Assembly: GCA_963779645.1 (NCBI GenBank)
Contig: CAVZYX010000005.1
Coordinates: 558,001 to 622,000 of the forward strand
Direction: 5' to 3'
Length of the DNA stretch: 64,000 nucleotides
DNA from: CALMBW01 sp963779645
GTDB taxonomy: Bacteria; Actinomycetota; CADDZG01; WHSQ01
A model generated the notes under the pieces. The model did not search any database. It was not told the origin of the DNA and saw nothing but the letters and a program-made list of their open reading frames with translations. How positions within the stretch are numbered: the first letter of the stretch is position 1; each line of letters opens with the position of its first letter. The translations under genes and the position numbers were made by a program. This document shows positions 8,661 through 16,106 of the stretch, one piece after another.

Positions 8661-9170
8661 ATGAGGCGAACGAGGATGCTGACGGTTGTTCTAGCGGTCG
8701 CTCTTTTGGCGACGTTGTTCGGCCCCGCGGTCTCGCCTGCAACTGCCATCCCTTGTAGCGGTACCAAGGCGATGGAGACCCTCAGCCTTCGCACGTTCAA
8801 GATCGATGCCAAGCCGCAGCGCAAGACGTACAAGGTGGGCCAGACAGTCTTGATCGAGGCGCTCGTGGTGCGTCCCGATGACACGGACCCTTTCCAGCAG
8901 GGCATCCCCACCGATGGGGTCGACAAGCGACCGGCCGAGGGGATCAACATCGGCGCCGGACTTCTCATCGGTGATGTGTTCCTTCCGGGCTTCGCAGTCA
9001 CCGATGCCGAGGGCAAGGCACTGCTCAAGATCAAGCTAGAGAAGTACGTGAAGCCCGCCGTCGTCGATGTCGCGCTCTACGCCTGGAACGTCGTGCAGGA
9101 CACGCCGTGCCTCCGCGTGGAAGAGAACGGATACCGCGCCTACCCGGAGATGTTCGCGGTAGTTAAGTAG
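8661..9170 (+). CDS. Small secreted protein of unknown function
   Basis: A 169-residue product with a clear signal peptide (ends near PATA-IPC). The mature part begins CSGTKAMETLSLRTFKIDAKPQ and has two Cys residues (in IPCSG and TPCLRV) that could form a disulphide. The pattern KTYKVGQTVLIEALVVRP with a later GKALLKIKLEKYVKPAVVDVALYAW suggests an all-beta, Ig-like or carboxypeptidase-regulatory-like fold. It directly follows the secreted hydrolase gene, so it may assist or accompany that enzyme. I do not recognise the family. The 3' end overlaps the convergent slipin gene by 8 bp. Confidence 0.75.
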   Translation: MRRTRMLTVVLAVALLATLFGPAVSPATAIPCSGTKAMETLSLRTFKIDAKPQRKTYKVGQTVLIEALVVRPDDTDPFQQGIPTDGVDKRPAEGINIGAGLLIGDVFLPGFAVTDAEGKALLKIKLEKYVKPAVVDVALYAWNVVQDTPCLRVEENGYRAYPEMFAVVK

Positions 9171-9960
9171 TTTCCGCCTCGGGCTCCGGGTCGGGCAGCA
9201 TCTTCATGACGGCTTCGAAACCCCTCAGCAGCTCGACCGGTATCGGCATCACCAATGTGGAGTTCTTGTCCGACGCCACCGCTGTCACCGTCTGCAGGTA
9301 GCGAAGCTGATAGGCGATCGGCTCACGCGAGATAACTGCCGCGGCCTGAGCCAGCTTCTCGGCGGCCTGGAACTCACCCTCGGCGTTGATGACCTTCGCG
9401 CGTCGCTCGCGTTCGGCTTCCGCTTGCTTAGCCATTGCACGCTGCATCTCGACCGGGAGGTCGACGTCTTTGATCTCGACCAGCGCGACCTTGATCCCCC
9501 ATGGATCGGTGAGATCATCGATGATCTGTTGGACCTGCGAGTTGAGCTCGTCGCGCTCGGTGAGGATCTCATCGAGGCTGACCTTGCAGAGGACCGCGCG
9601 AAGGGTCGTCTGCGCGATCTGTGAGGTTGCGTAGAGATAGTTCTGGATCTCGACGATCGCCTTGACCGGGTTGAACACCTGGAAATAGACGACGGCGTTC
9701 ACGCGGATAGTGATGTTGTCTCTCGTGATCACGTCCTGCGGCGGGATGTCGAGTGTCACGACCTGAAGGTTGACCTTCACCATGCGGTCGATAATCGGGA
9801 TCATGAAGAAGAGTCCCGGCCCCTTTGCTCCTTCGAGCACACGACCCAGCCGAAAGATGACTCCACGTTCGTACTCCTGCACCACGCGGATAGATGCAGC
9901 GAGGACGATCAGCACGAGAACGGCTATCACCCCAAAGACTGCGAGACCCACTCTGTCCAC
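9163..9960 (-). CDS. Slipin/stomatin-like SPFH-domain membrane protein
   Basis: A 265-residue protein with one N-terminal membrane segment (residues 3-24), an SPFH/Band 7 domain (QEYERGVIFRLGRVLEGAKGPGLFFMIPIIDRM, about 28-200) and an Ala/Glu-rich coiled coil (QAEAERERRAKVINAEGEFQAAEKLAQ) that drives oligomerisation. Prokaryotic slipins organise membrane microdomains and are usually encoded next to an NfeD protease, as here: the NfeD gene lies 29 bp upstream on the same strand. The pair is thought to act in membrane quality control. The GTG start was chosen because it gives the expected short N-terminus. Confidence 0.92.
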   Translation of the reverse strand: MDRVGLAVFGVIAVLVLIVLAASIRVVQEYERGVIFRLGRVLEGAKGPGLFFMIPIIDRMVKVNLQVVTLDIPPQDVITRDNITIRVNAVVYFQVFNPVKAIVEIQNYLYATSQIAQTTLRAVLCKVSLDEILTERDELNSQVQQIIDDLTDPWGIKVALVEIKDVDLPVEMQRAMAKQAEAERERRAKVINAEGEFQAAEKLAQAAAVISREPIAYQLRYLQTVTAVASDKNSTLVMPIPVELLRGFEAVMKMLPDPEPEAETT

Positions 9961-9989
9961 CTCCTAGGCAAACGCGAACGCGTTATGCC

Positions 9990-11399
9990 TCAGCTAGTTC
10001 CCACGTTCTCTGATTCGTGCTCGGCCTTGCTTTCGTCGCCATGGAACGGTTCGACGAGTAAGACGATGCCTTCGGTCGCTTTGACCTCGACCTTCTCACC
10101 AGCGGCGATCCCCATCTCCATCGTGCGAGCTTTCCACAGAACGCCCTTCGAAAGCACGGTCCCTTCGGGAGCGATGTCCGTCTTGGCGATCCCGATGGTG
10201 CCGACGATGCCTTCTTCTCCAGTGATCGGCCTGCGAAGGCGCACGCGGAGGGCCGCTGTCATCACGGATACGAAGAAGAGCAGAGAAGCTGCCGTCGCGA
10301 GAGCGAGTGCCCACGGAGACACCGTGACGTCGGCGGTGGCGCCCGAGAAAAGGATCGCCCCACCGAAAATGAGCGCGGCAACGCCACCTATCGTCCATAT
10401 GCCGAAGCCGGCGATCTGGAGATCGATGATGAACGCGGCAACCGCCACGACGACGAGCAGGACTCCGACCCAGTTCGTCGGCAGGACGCTCAGTCCGTAG
10501 AAGCCGAGCAACAGGCAAACGGCACCGAGGATCCCCGCGAGGCCGATGCCCGGGTTGTAAAGCTCGAAGATGATCCCGAACAACCCGACGAGGAGAAGTA
10601 GGTATGCGATCTCCGGCCCGGTGACGGCGTGAAGCAAGCGTTGCCAAACGTTCATCTCCTGGAACCGCAAGGTGACGCTCGGCAGACCGGCTGCCTCGTC
10701 CCAGGTCTCGAGTGTCACTGTCGTGGGCTGCTCGATCGTCTCGGTCGACTCTTGTCCGACCGTGACCGTTTGCCCGTCCATCGCGATGAGCAGATCGCTC
10801 AGGCCGTTGGCTATGCCGTTGATGACACCGCGCTCAAGTGCCTCGGTTGAAGTAAGTGATGCTCCTTCGCGGACCGCTTCTTCAGCCCAATCGACGTCAC
10901 GCCCATTGGCCTCGGCCAGTGATCGCAGGTATGCGGCCGCATCGTTGACAACTTTGTTGGAGAGATCGCTCCCGGATAGATCGATGGGGGTTGCCGCTCC
11001 GAGCTCGGTGGCTTCAGCCATGTAAGCGAGGTCGGCGGCGTAGGTGATGAAGGTTCCGGCCGAAGCGGCTCGAGCTCCGCGGGGAGCGACCCAGACGACC
11101 ACGGGCACCTCGGACGCGAGCATCTGCTGAACGATGTCTCTCATGGAAACGTCGAGGCCGCCGGGCGTGTCGAGCTGGATCACGATGGCCTGAGCGTTGT
11201 CATCCTGGACCGCGTCCAACCGGGTCTGGATGTAGTCGGCCGTGACCGGATCGATGATCCCTTTGACCTCCACGATGTCGAGGACGGGCATGGCCTCTTG
11301 GGATTCCTGGGCGCTGGCCGGGACCATCATGAGAACGCCGCTAAGGGCAAGACAGAGCCACACCACCAAACGGAGCGTCTTGCGAGCGGCTGCAGCCAT
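9990..11399 (-). CDS. NfeD-family membrane-bound serine protease
   Basis: A 469-residue long-form NfeD protein. It has a signal peptide, a ClpP/crotonase-like protease domain (about 38-215) with the catalytic Ser in RGARAASAGTF and a likely general-base Lys in SNKVVNDAAAYL, four to five membrane helices (about 250-375), and a C-terminal NfeD OB-fold (EEGIVGTIGIAKTDIAPEG). Characterised archaeal homologues (for example Pyrococcus 1510-N) cleave the hydrophobic C-terminus of stomatin; the slipin gene directly downstream fits that partnership. Transcription reads from a region shared with the divergent secreted protein gene at 11662. Confidence 0.92.
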   Translation of the reverse strand: MAAAARKTLRLVVWLCLALSGVLMMVPASAQESQEAMPVLDIVEVKGIIDPVTADYIQTRLDAVQDDNAQAIVIQLDTPGGLDVSMRDIVQQMLASEVPVVVWVAPRGARAASAGTFITYAADLAYMAEATELGAATPIDLSGSDLSNKVVNDAAAYLRSLAEANGRDVDWAEEAVREGASLTSTEALERGVINGIANGLSDLLIAMDGQTVTVGQESTETIEQPTTVTLETWDEAAGLPSVTLRFQEMNVWQRLLHAVTGPEIAYLLLLVGLFGIIFELYNPGIGLAGILGAVCLLLGFYGLSVLPTNWVGVLLVVVAVAAFIIDLQIAGFGIWTIGGVAALIFGGAILFSGATADVTVSPWALALATAASLLFFVSVMTAALRVRLRRPITGEEGIVGTIGIAKTDIAPEGTVLSKGVLWKARTMEMGIAAGEKVEVKATEGIVLLVEPFHGDESKAEHESENVGTS

Positions 11400-11490
11400 A
11401 CCTCAATGGTCGCACCCCTACGAGGGTTACTTCACCACCGTTTACGAGGCCAACTAGGACTTACGGACTATCCCAGGCTTCCGGGGATTA

Positions 11491-11520
11491 CTAGGGTCCA
11501 ATAGACCGAACGGACCCTAG
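11491..11520. promoter_or_regulatory. Perfect 9-bp inverted repeat between divergent genes
   Basis: CTAGGGTCC and GGACCCTAG are separated by 12 bp. The repeat lies about 90 bp upstream of the NfeD start and 140 bp upstream of the gene at 11662, so it could be an operator or a leader hairpin. No regulator can be named. Confidence 0.45.
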
Positions 11521-11661
11521 GCAGACGAAAACACTGAACGGTACTTTGCATAAGCGGCGACTAGACGTGTGCGCCGTGCACCTCTGTAAGAGCCAGTTTC
11601 TCGTAGTGAGCCAGATCCGAGTTGAGCCAGATTCTCGTGAGACGAGAGTAGGAGGTACTTC

Positions 11662-12447
11662 ATGCGGCGGCGCGAGTTTGCTGTATCGGTTGTAGCGATC
11701 CTTGCCCTTGGTGCCTTGCTGGCGCCGGCGGGGGCCGGAGCGAGTGCTTCGTTCGGAGAACGTTTCGACACCCATGTCAAGAAGAAGCTGTCGAAGCAAG
11801 GGATCATCAACACCGCGACTAACCCCGTTCACTGGACGCAGCTCAAGGGTGTCCCAGATGTCTTCGCCGACGGCGCAGACAACGGCCTCACCGACATCAA
11901 CGACTGCCCTCCAGACTCCGCTGTGCGAGTCATCCATGGCGACGCGACCGTCGAGTGTGTGAGCACCGGTGCGGGTGACATCACCGCAGTGCATGTCGAT
12001 GATGGCCTTCTCGGCGGCGGTTTGACGGATGCAGTTACGCTCAGCGCCGACTTCACTCAAGTTCAGAGGCGCGTTACGGGAACCTGCACGGGCGGAACCT
12101 CCGTTACGGCCATCGCTGAGGCGGGAACCGTTACCTGCTCGACCGTCGCACCAGTGATCGCAACTGGACGAGTGTCCCAGGATGGTCCCTCCGGGTTTGC
12201 CGGGGTGGGCAGCTGGTCATCCTTGTACCTGACCGACCACTACGAGATTACGATCACGGGACATACCTTCTCATTCAATGGTTACGCCGCTTTCGTCACG
12301 CCGATCTCCTGCGAAAACAACTCGACAGTGACTTACACAGTCGACGGCCAACCAGCGGCGGGCAAGGTGAATGTGACCTTTTACAAGTCAGATGCTCCCG
12401 CAACCAAAGTCAAGTGCCAGTTCTTCTTCCAGGTACTCGACATCTAG
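11662..12447 (+). CDS. Secreted protein with tail-fibre/collagen-associated style N-terminal region
   Basis: A 261-residue exported protein (signal peptide ends near GAGASA) with a strong AGGAGGT ribosome binding site. The central part (GLTDINDCPPDSAVRVIHGDATVECVSTGAGDITAVHVDDGLLGGG) resembles segments in surface or fibre-like proteins, followed by VTGTCTGGTSVTAIAEAGTVTC. Six or so Cys residues are spaced for disulphides, and the C-terminal 90 residues appear all-beta (YEITITGHTFSFNGYAAF). I do not recognise the family; a secreted adhesive or structural role is inference. The 5' leader contains three GAGCCAG repeats at 11590, 11618 and 11634. A strong GC hairpin follows the stop. Confidence 0.7.
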   Translation: MRRREFAVSVVAILALGALLAPAGAGASASFGERFDTHVKKKLSKQGIINTATNPVHWTQLKGVPDVFADGADNGLTDINDCPPDSAVRVIHGDATVECVSTGAGDITAVHVDDGLLGGGLTDAVTLSADFTQVQRRVTGTCTGGTSVTAIAEAGTVTCSTVAPVIATGRVSQDGPSGFAGVGSWSSLYLTDHYEITITGHTFSFNGYAAFVTPISCENNSTVTYTVDGQPAAGKVNVTFYKSDAPATKVKCQFFFQVLDI

Positions 12448-12471
12448 CTTTCAAATTCAGCGGGCAATATC

Positions 12472-12497
12472 GAAGGCGGGGCCCCGGCCCCGCCTTC
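12472..12497 (+). terminator. GC-rich hairpin after the secreted protein gene
   Basis: Arms GAAGGCGGGG and CCCCGCCTTC enclose a 6-nt loop, 25 bp after the stop codon at 12447. There is no T-run, so termination may be only partly intrinsic. Confidence 0.6.
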
Positions 12498-12510
12498 ACC
12501 GCGCCCCCAC

Positions 12511-12567
12511 ATCACGTCTGCTCTCGTTTCTGGTGCCTCAGACCCAAGTTTTGAGGTCAGACGTGAT
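12511..12567. repeat. Intergenic palindromic repeat, family C, copy 2
   Basis: Outer arms ATCACGTCTG and CAGACGTGAT, with the same CTCTCGTTTCTGGTG core and TTTTGAGG as the copy at 772-830. It lies between a terminator hairpin and the start of the ArsA-like operon, 21 bp before the GTG start. Confidence 0.8.
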
Positions 12568-12588
12568 GTTCGGGGGTAGAAAGGGTGC

Positions 12589-13572
12589 GTGCAGCTCGAT
12601 GAGTTCTTCTCCCCCCGCATCCTGATCGTCTCCGGCAAGGGCGGCGTCGGCAAGACGACGGTGTCTGCGGCCCTCGCTTTGGCGGCGGCACGTCAGGGGC
12701 GGAGGGTGTGCATCGCCGATGTCGACCCGAAGGGAACCCTCCCGAGGCTGTTCGGGGGCGGAGAAGTCGGCTACGAGCCTCGCGAGCTCGCCTCCGGCGT
12801 TTACGGGATGACGATCGTCGCCGACGAAGCTCTCCGCGAGTATCTCGACGTCCAGTACCACATGAAGCGGATCTCCCGTGTGTTCACCTCGAGCCACTTC
12901 ATCGACTACATCACTGCGACCGCGCCGGGGCTCAAAGACATCCTGGTGCTGGGGAAGATCTGGTTCCTCGAGCAAGGCAGAACGGGGCCGCGTTTCGACA
13001 CGATCATCGTGGATGCTCCAGCGGCTGGGCACATGCTGACGTTCCTCTCCGCGCCGATCGGTCTGTCGGACGCGGTACGTGCCGGTCCGCTCCGTCGCCA
13101 GGCAGAGTGGCTCGTGGAGATGTTGCGTGACCCGGCTCGTTCGCGGGTGCACCTCGTGACGCTTCCAGAGGAGATGCCTATAGCCGAGACGCTCGAAACC
13201 GTCGAGGCTCTGCACGAACGGGTGAAGATCCAAACGGGGCCGATCTTCGCCAATGCGGTCTATCCGGAGCACCTCACCGCGGGGGACGAAGAACGACTGA
13301 CCGAGATAAAGGCGGATGGTCGCCTGGACGAGCTGTCGGGGGCCGCGGACGACGTTGGTCTGAAGCTCGAAGGCGAAGACCTAGATGCCCTCGTTGGGTA
13401 CGCGCAGTTCATCGTTGCTCGGCGTGCGATCCAAACGAAACATCTCCGGGCGTTGAAGCGCGGCGTGAAGGAACCCGTTGTCGAACTTCCATTCCTGTTC
13501 ACCTCCGGCCTAGCTCTTCCGGGGGTCGAGCAGCTTGCCGACGCGATCGAAGAAGGAGTCGAGAAACTTTGA
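12589..13572 (+). CDS. ArsA/GET3-like ATPase, first of a pair (BagA-like)
   Basis: A 327-residue SIMIBI-class ATPase. The deviant Walker A is GKGGVGKTT near residue 15, switch I DVDPKGTLPRLFG near 45, and switch II IIVDAPAAGH near 140, close to the ArsA DTAPTGH motif. It overlaps the second ATPase gene by 4 bp, so the two are translationally coupled and probably form a heterocomplex. In Mycobacterium the equivalent pair Rv3679/Rv3680 lies next to whiB4 and protects against toxic by-products; here a whiB gene lies 2.5 kb downstream. Role in arsenite export is unlikely because no arsB, arsR or arsC accompanies it. The GTG start lies just after repeat C2. Confidence 0.85.
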   Translation: MQLDEFFSPRILIVSGKGGVGKTTVSAALALAAARQGRRVCIADVDPKGTLPRLFGGGEVGYEPRELASGVYGMTIVADEALREYLDVQYHMKRISRVFTSSHFIDYITATAPGLKDILVLGKIWFLEQGRTGPRFDTIIVDAPAAGHMLTFLSAPIGLSDAVRAGPLRRQAEWLVEMLRDPARSRVHLVTLPEEMPIAETLETVEALHERVKIQTGPIFANAVYPEHLTAGDEERLTEIKADGRLDELSGAADDVGLKLEGEDLDALVGYAQFIVARRAIQTKHLRALKRGVKEPVVELPFLFTSGLALPGVEQLADAIEEGVEKL

Positions 13573-14696
13573 ACCCGATCGCCGAGCTTCTCGGCCGCAA
13601 AGAGATCATCGTCTGCGCCGGTGCAGGTGGGGTTGGAAAGACAACTACCGCCGCTTCGATCGCGCTGAGGGCTGCTCTCGATGGCAAGAAGGCCGCGGTG
13701 CTGACGATCGACCCGGCGAAACGTTTGGCCTCTTCCCTCGGGTTGAAAGAGCTGAGCAACACGCCGACGAAAGTGAGCAAGCGCAAGTTCACGGCTGCGG
13801 GCCTCGAACCCAAAGGTGAACTGTGGGCGATGATGCTCGACACGAAGTCCACGTTCGATGAGGTCGTGACTCAATACGCGCCGACTCCCGAGCAAGCCGA
13901 ACGCATCATCAACAATCGCTTCTACCGGAACATCTCAGGAACGTTGTCGGGGACGCAGGAGTACATGGCGATGGAGAAGCTCTACGAGCTCTACGCCGAC
14001 GGCGACTACGACGTGATCGTGATCGACACTCCGCCGACGCGGAACGCGCTGGACTTCCTCGACGCGCCGAAGCGGATGGGCGATTTCTTAGATTCCAAGG
14101 TGCTGAAATGGTTCCTGATCCCGTACATGAAGGCCGGGGGTGGGTTGTTCAAGGTCGCGAACGTGGCGGCGACGGCATTCCTACGGCTCGTGAAGCGGAT
14201 CGTGGGGTCGGATGTACTCGAGGACACGGCCGAGTTCTTCGGGAACCTCGAGGGGATGTACGACGGTTTCAAGCAGAGGGCCAAGGATGTTGCAGCTCTG
14301 CTCCAGAGCGACGCCACGTCATTCGTGATCGTCACGTCGCCGGCCGAGGAGTCCGTGACCGAAGCGACGTTCTTCGCCTCACGGCTGAACGAGTCGAACT
14401 TGAACTTCGGGGCACTCGTGGTCAACAGGGTTCACCCGGCCTGGGGGGATCCGATCGACGTGAAGCCTCGGCAACTGGCTCGCCTCGAAGCGGGTAACGA
14501 CGACGCTCGACTGCTGGCGAAGCTCTTGAAGAACGAGCTTGCGTTCTCTGCCGTCGTTAAGCGCGAAGAGTCCAACCTCGATGCACTAGCGCGCAAGGTG
14601 CCGCGGCACCGCTGGGTTCGTGTCCCCTATCTGGAGCAGGAAGCCGTCGACTTCCCAGGTTTGGTAGCGATAACCGAACAACTGCTGGCGAGCTAG
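13569..14696 (+). CDS. ArsA/GET3-like ATPase, second of a pair (BagB-like)
   Basis: A 375-residue ATPase with Walker A AGAGGVGKTTT near residue 17, switch I TIDPAKRLASSLG near 45, and the nucleotide-binding switch DTPPTRNALDFLDAP near 150. C-terminal helices (about 200-330) resemble the substrate-binding insertion of GET3-like proteins. The start overlaps the upstream ATPase gene, which implies one operon and likely hetero-oligomerisation. Mycobacterial Rv3680 is the nearest named parallel. Downstream, 47 bp away, is an SdhC-like membrane protein; it may be co-transcribed. Confidence 0.85.
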   Translation: MNPIAELLGRKEIIVCAGAGGVGKTTTAASIALRAALDGKKAAVLTIDPAKRLASSLGLKELSNTPTKVSKRKFTAAGLEPKGELWAMMLDTKSTFDEVVTQYAPTPEQAERIINNRFYRNISGTLSGTQEYMAMEKLYELYADGDYDVIVIDTPPTRNALDFLDAPKRMGDFLDSKVLKWFLIPYMKAGGGLFKVANVAATAFLRLVKRIVGSDVLEDTAEFFGNLEGMYDGFKQRAKDVAALLQSDATSFVIVTSPAEESVTEATFFASRLNESNLNFGALVVNRVHPAWGDPIDVKPRQLARLEAGNDDARLLAKLLKNELAFSAVVKREESNLDALARKVPRHRWVRVPYLEQEAVDFPGLVAITEQLLAS

Positions 14697-14743
14697 GGCC
14701 GCGGGGGCCGCACGCCTCGGCGAGCGGGCGATATATTCGTGAC

Positions 14744-15226
14744 GTGATCGGCGCAAAGCTCATCGAAGGGCTCGTTTTCGTCCTGACTATCGGGGCGGGG
14801 CTCTTCGCTCTCTACCTTCTCTTCGATCTGTTCCGCCTGCGCAAGTCGCAGAAGGGCCCCATCTATAAAGGTGGCGTTGGACAGTGGTCGTGGGCCGCTC
14901 ATCGCATCACCGGGGTCGGCATCCTTGCGTTCCTGTTCGGTCACATCGTGGACACGTTCGCGGTCGGCTTCGGGCCGGAGCTCTACAACGAAACTGTGAG
15001 CCTCTACAAGCAGTGGTGGTTCGCACCCGCCGAAGTCTTGCTGATCGGTGCCGTCATCTATCACGCGTTCAACGGCGTCCGCATCATCTTGTTCGACTTC
15101 TGGCCCGGGCTGGCGCTCAAGCAGAAGACGTTCGCTTACGTCCAGATCGTGTTGACCTTGGTGGCGTTCGCACCCGTTGCGATCATCATGCTCGGCAACG
15201 CCTACGAACACTCACCGTTCAATTGA
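14744..15226 (+). CDS. Orphan succinate dehydrogenase cytochrome b-like (SdhC-like) subunit
   Basis: A 160-residue protein with four hydrophobic segments. It carries the SdhC signature SWAAHRITGVGILAF near residue 47 and a second motif YHAFNGVRIILFDF near 107, with several His residues placed to ligate haem b. Normally SdhC is encoded with SdhD, SdhA and SdhB; none of these follows within the window. It may be the first gene of a dispersed complex II, or a stand-alone haem protein tied to the ATPase operon. The GTG start is weakly supported. It ends 7 bp before the next gene. Confidence 0.8.
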   Translation: MIGAKLIEGLVFVLTIGAGLFALYLLFDLFRLRKSQKGPIYKGGVGQWSWAAHRITGVGILAFLFGHIVDTFAVGFGPELYNETVSLYKQWWFAPAEVLLIGAVIYHAFNGVRIILFDFWPGLALKQKTFAYVQIVLTLVAFAPVAIIMLGNAYEHSPFN

Positions 15227-15233
15227 GCTCTCT

Positions 15234-16106
15234 ATGGCGATAGCCCAATCACAGGTCGACAAGCTCACGCCGATCCTCGAAGCGGTCGCTGGCGAGATGG
15301 GTCGTCGGGGGATCAAGTTCGGCTCGGGTGGAGCCGCTCAGATGGACCTCAAGCGCGAAGCGAACGTCAAGCGGATCGTGCAGGTCTATTGGACGCCGTT
15401 CCAAGCGAACATCCCCGGCGATTCGGTTGGGCTGCACCTCAACATCGACAAGCCGACGAAGCATTGGGTCGAGGGCTACATCAGTCCATCGGAGGCAAGC
15501 TGGGTCTTCTGCTTCCACGAGCGCGCCATCGACGGTGAATATCAGCTCGCCTACTACACGCAACAGAACGACTGGCAAGAGGCGGTCGAGAACTTCTTCG
15601 ACCTGGCGTCTTGGTACTCGCTCGTTCCTTGCGACCTAACGTGGGACGACGTGACGTGCTCGGTCGATCCCGAGAGCGGTTGGAGCGACGAGCTGGCTGC
15701 TGTTGCCGGTGGCGGCGGGCCAGCGCTCGATAAAGAGGTCAAGGACTCGCTCAAGAAATCGACCATCGTGTGGTTGCGATGGAAGGATCGTGAGGGGGCC
15801 GAGCAAACGATGCCGGTCTGGTTCGTCGCTCAGGACGAAAAGCTGTACGTCGTTTCCGGCGAGCGCCAACAGACCATCCCCGGCGCCCAGCACATCCGCA
15901 AAGCGGATGTGATCGTGCGCTGGAGGGGGCATGGCAACTCTCGTGTCGCCGACCTCCCCGCCAGCGTTCGTGTTCTCCCCCACGGCCCCGATTGGGATGC
16001 CGTTGCGGACAAGCTGGCGGAGAAGAGACTGAACGTGCCGGGGGCCCCCGAAGACCTAGCCCGCCGCTGGCGCGACGAATGCACCATCCTAGAAATCACG
16101 ATCTAA
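15234..16106 (+). CDS. Two-domain protein with a C-terminal pyridoxamine phosphate oxidase-like split barrel
   Basis: The ATG at 15234 gives 290 residues and avoids overlap with the SdhC-like gene. Residues 1-150 contain LNIDKPTKHWVEGYISPSEASWVFCFHERAIDGEY, a region I do not recognise by name. From about 175 the sequence (IVWLRWKDREGAEQTMPVWFVAQDEKLYVVSGERQQTIPGAQHIRKADVIVRWRG) matches the flavin/F420-binding split-barrel pattern of PPOX-like proteins. It closes the ATPase operon. A redox or detoxification function is plausible but inferred. Its stop codon is the edge of element A2. Confidence 0.7.
   Translation: MAIAQSQVDKLTPILEAVAGEMGRRGIKFGSGGAAQMDLKREANVKRIVQVYWTPFQANIPGDSVGLHLNIDKPTKHWVEGYISPSEASWVFCFHERAIDGEYQLAYYTQQNDWQEAVENFFDLASWYSLVPCDLTWDDVTCSVDPESGWSDELAAVAGGGGPALDKEVKDSLKKSTIVWLRWKDREGAEQTMPVWFVAQDEKLYVVSGERQQTIPGAQHIRKADVIVRWRGHGNSRVADLPASVRVLPHGPDWDAVADKLAEKRLNVPGAPEDLARRWRDECTILEITI

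Noticed and set aside
12589..14696. Arsenical resistance operon
   Set aside because: The two ATPases are ArsA-like, but no arsB, arsC, arsD or arsR accompanies them, and their context matches the mycobacterial Rv3679/Rv3680 pair.
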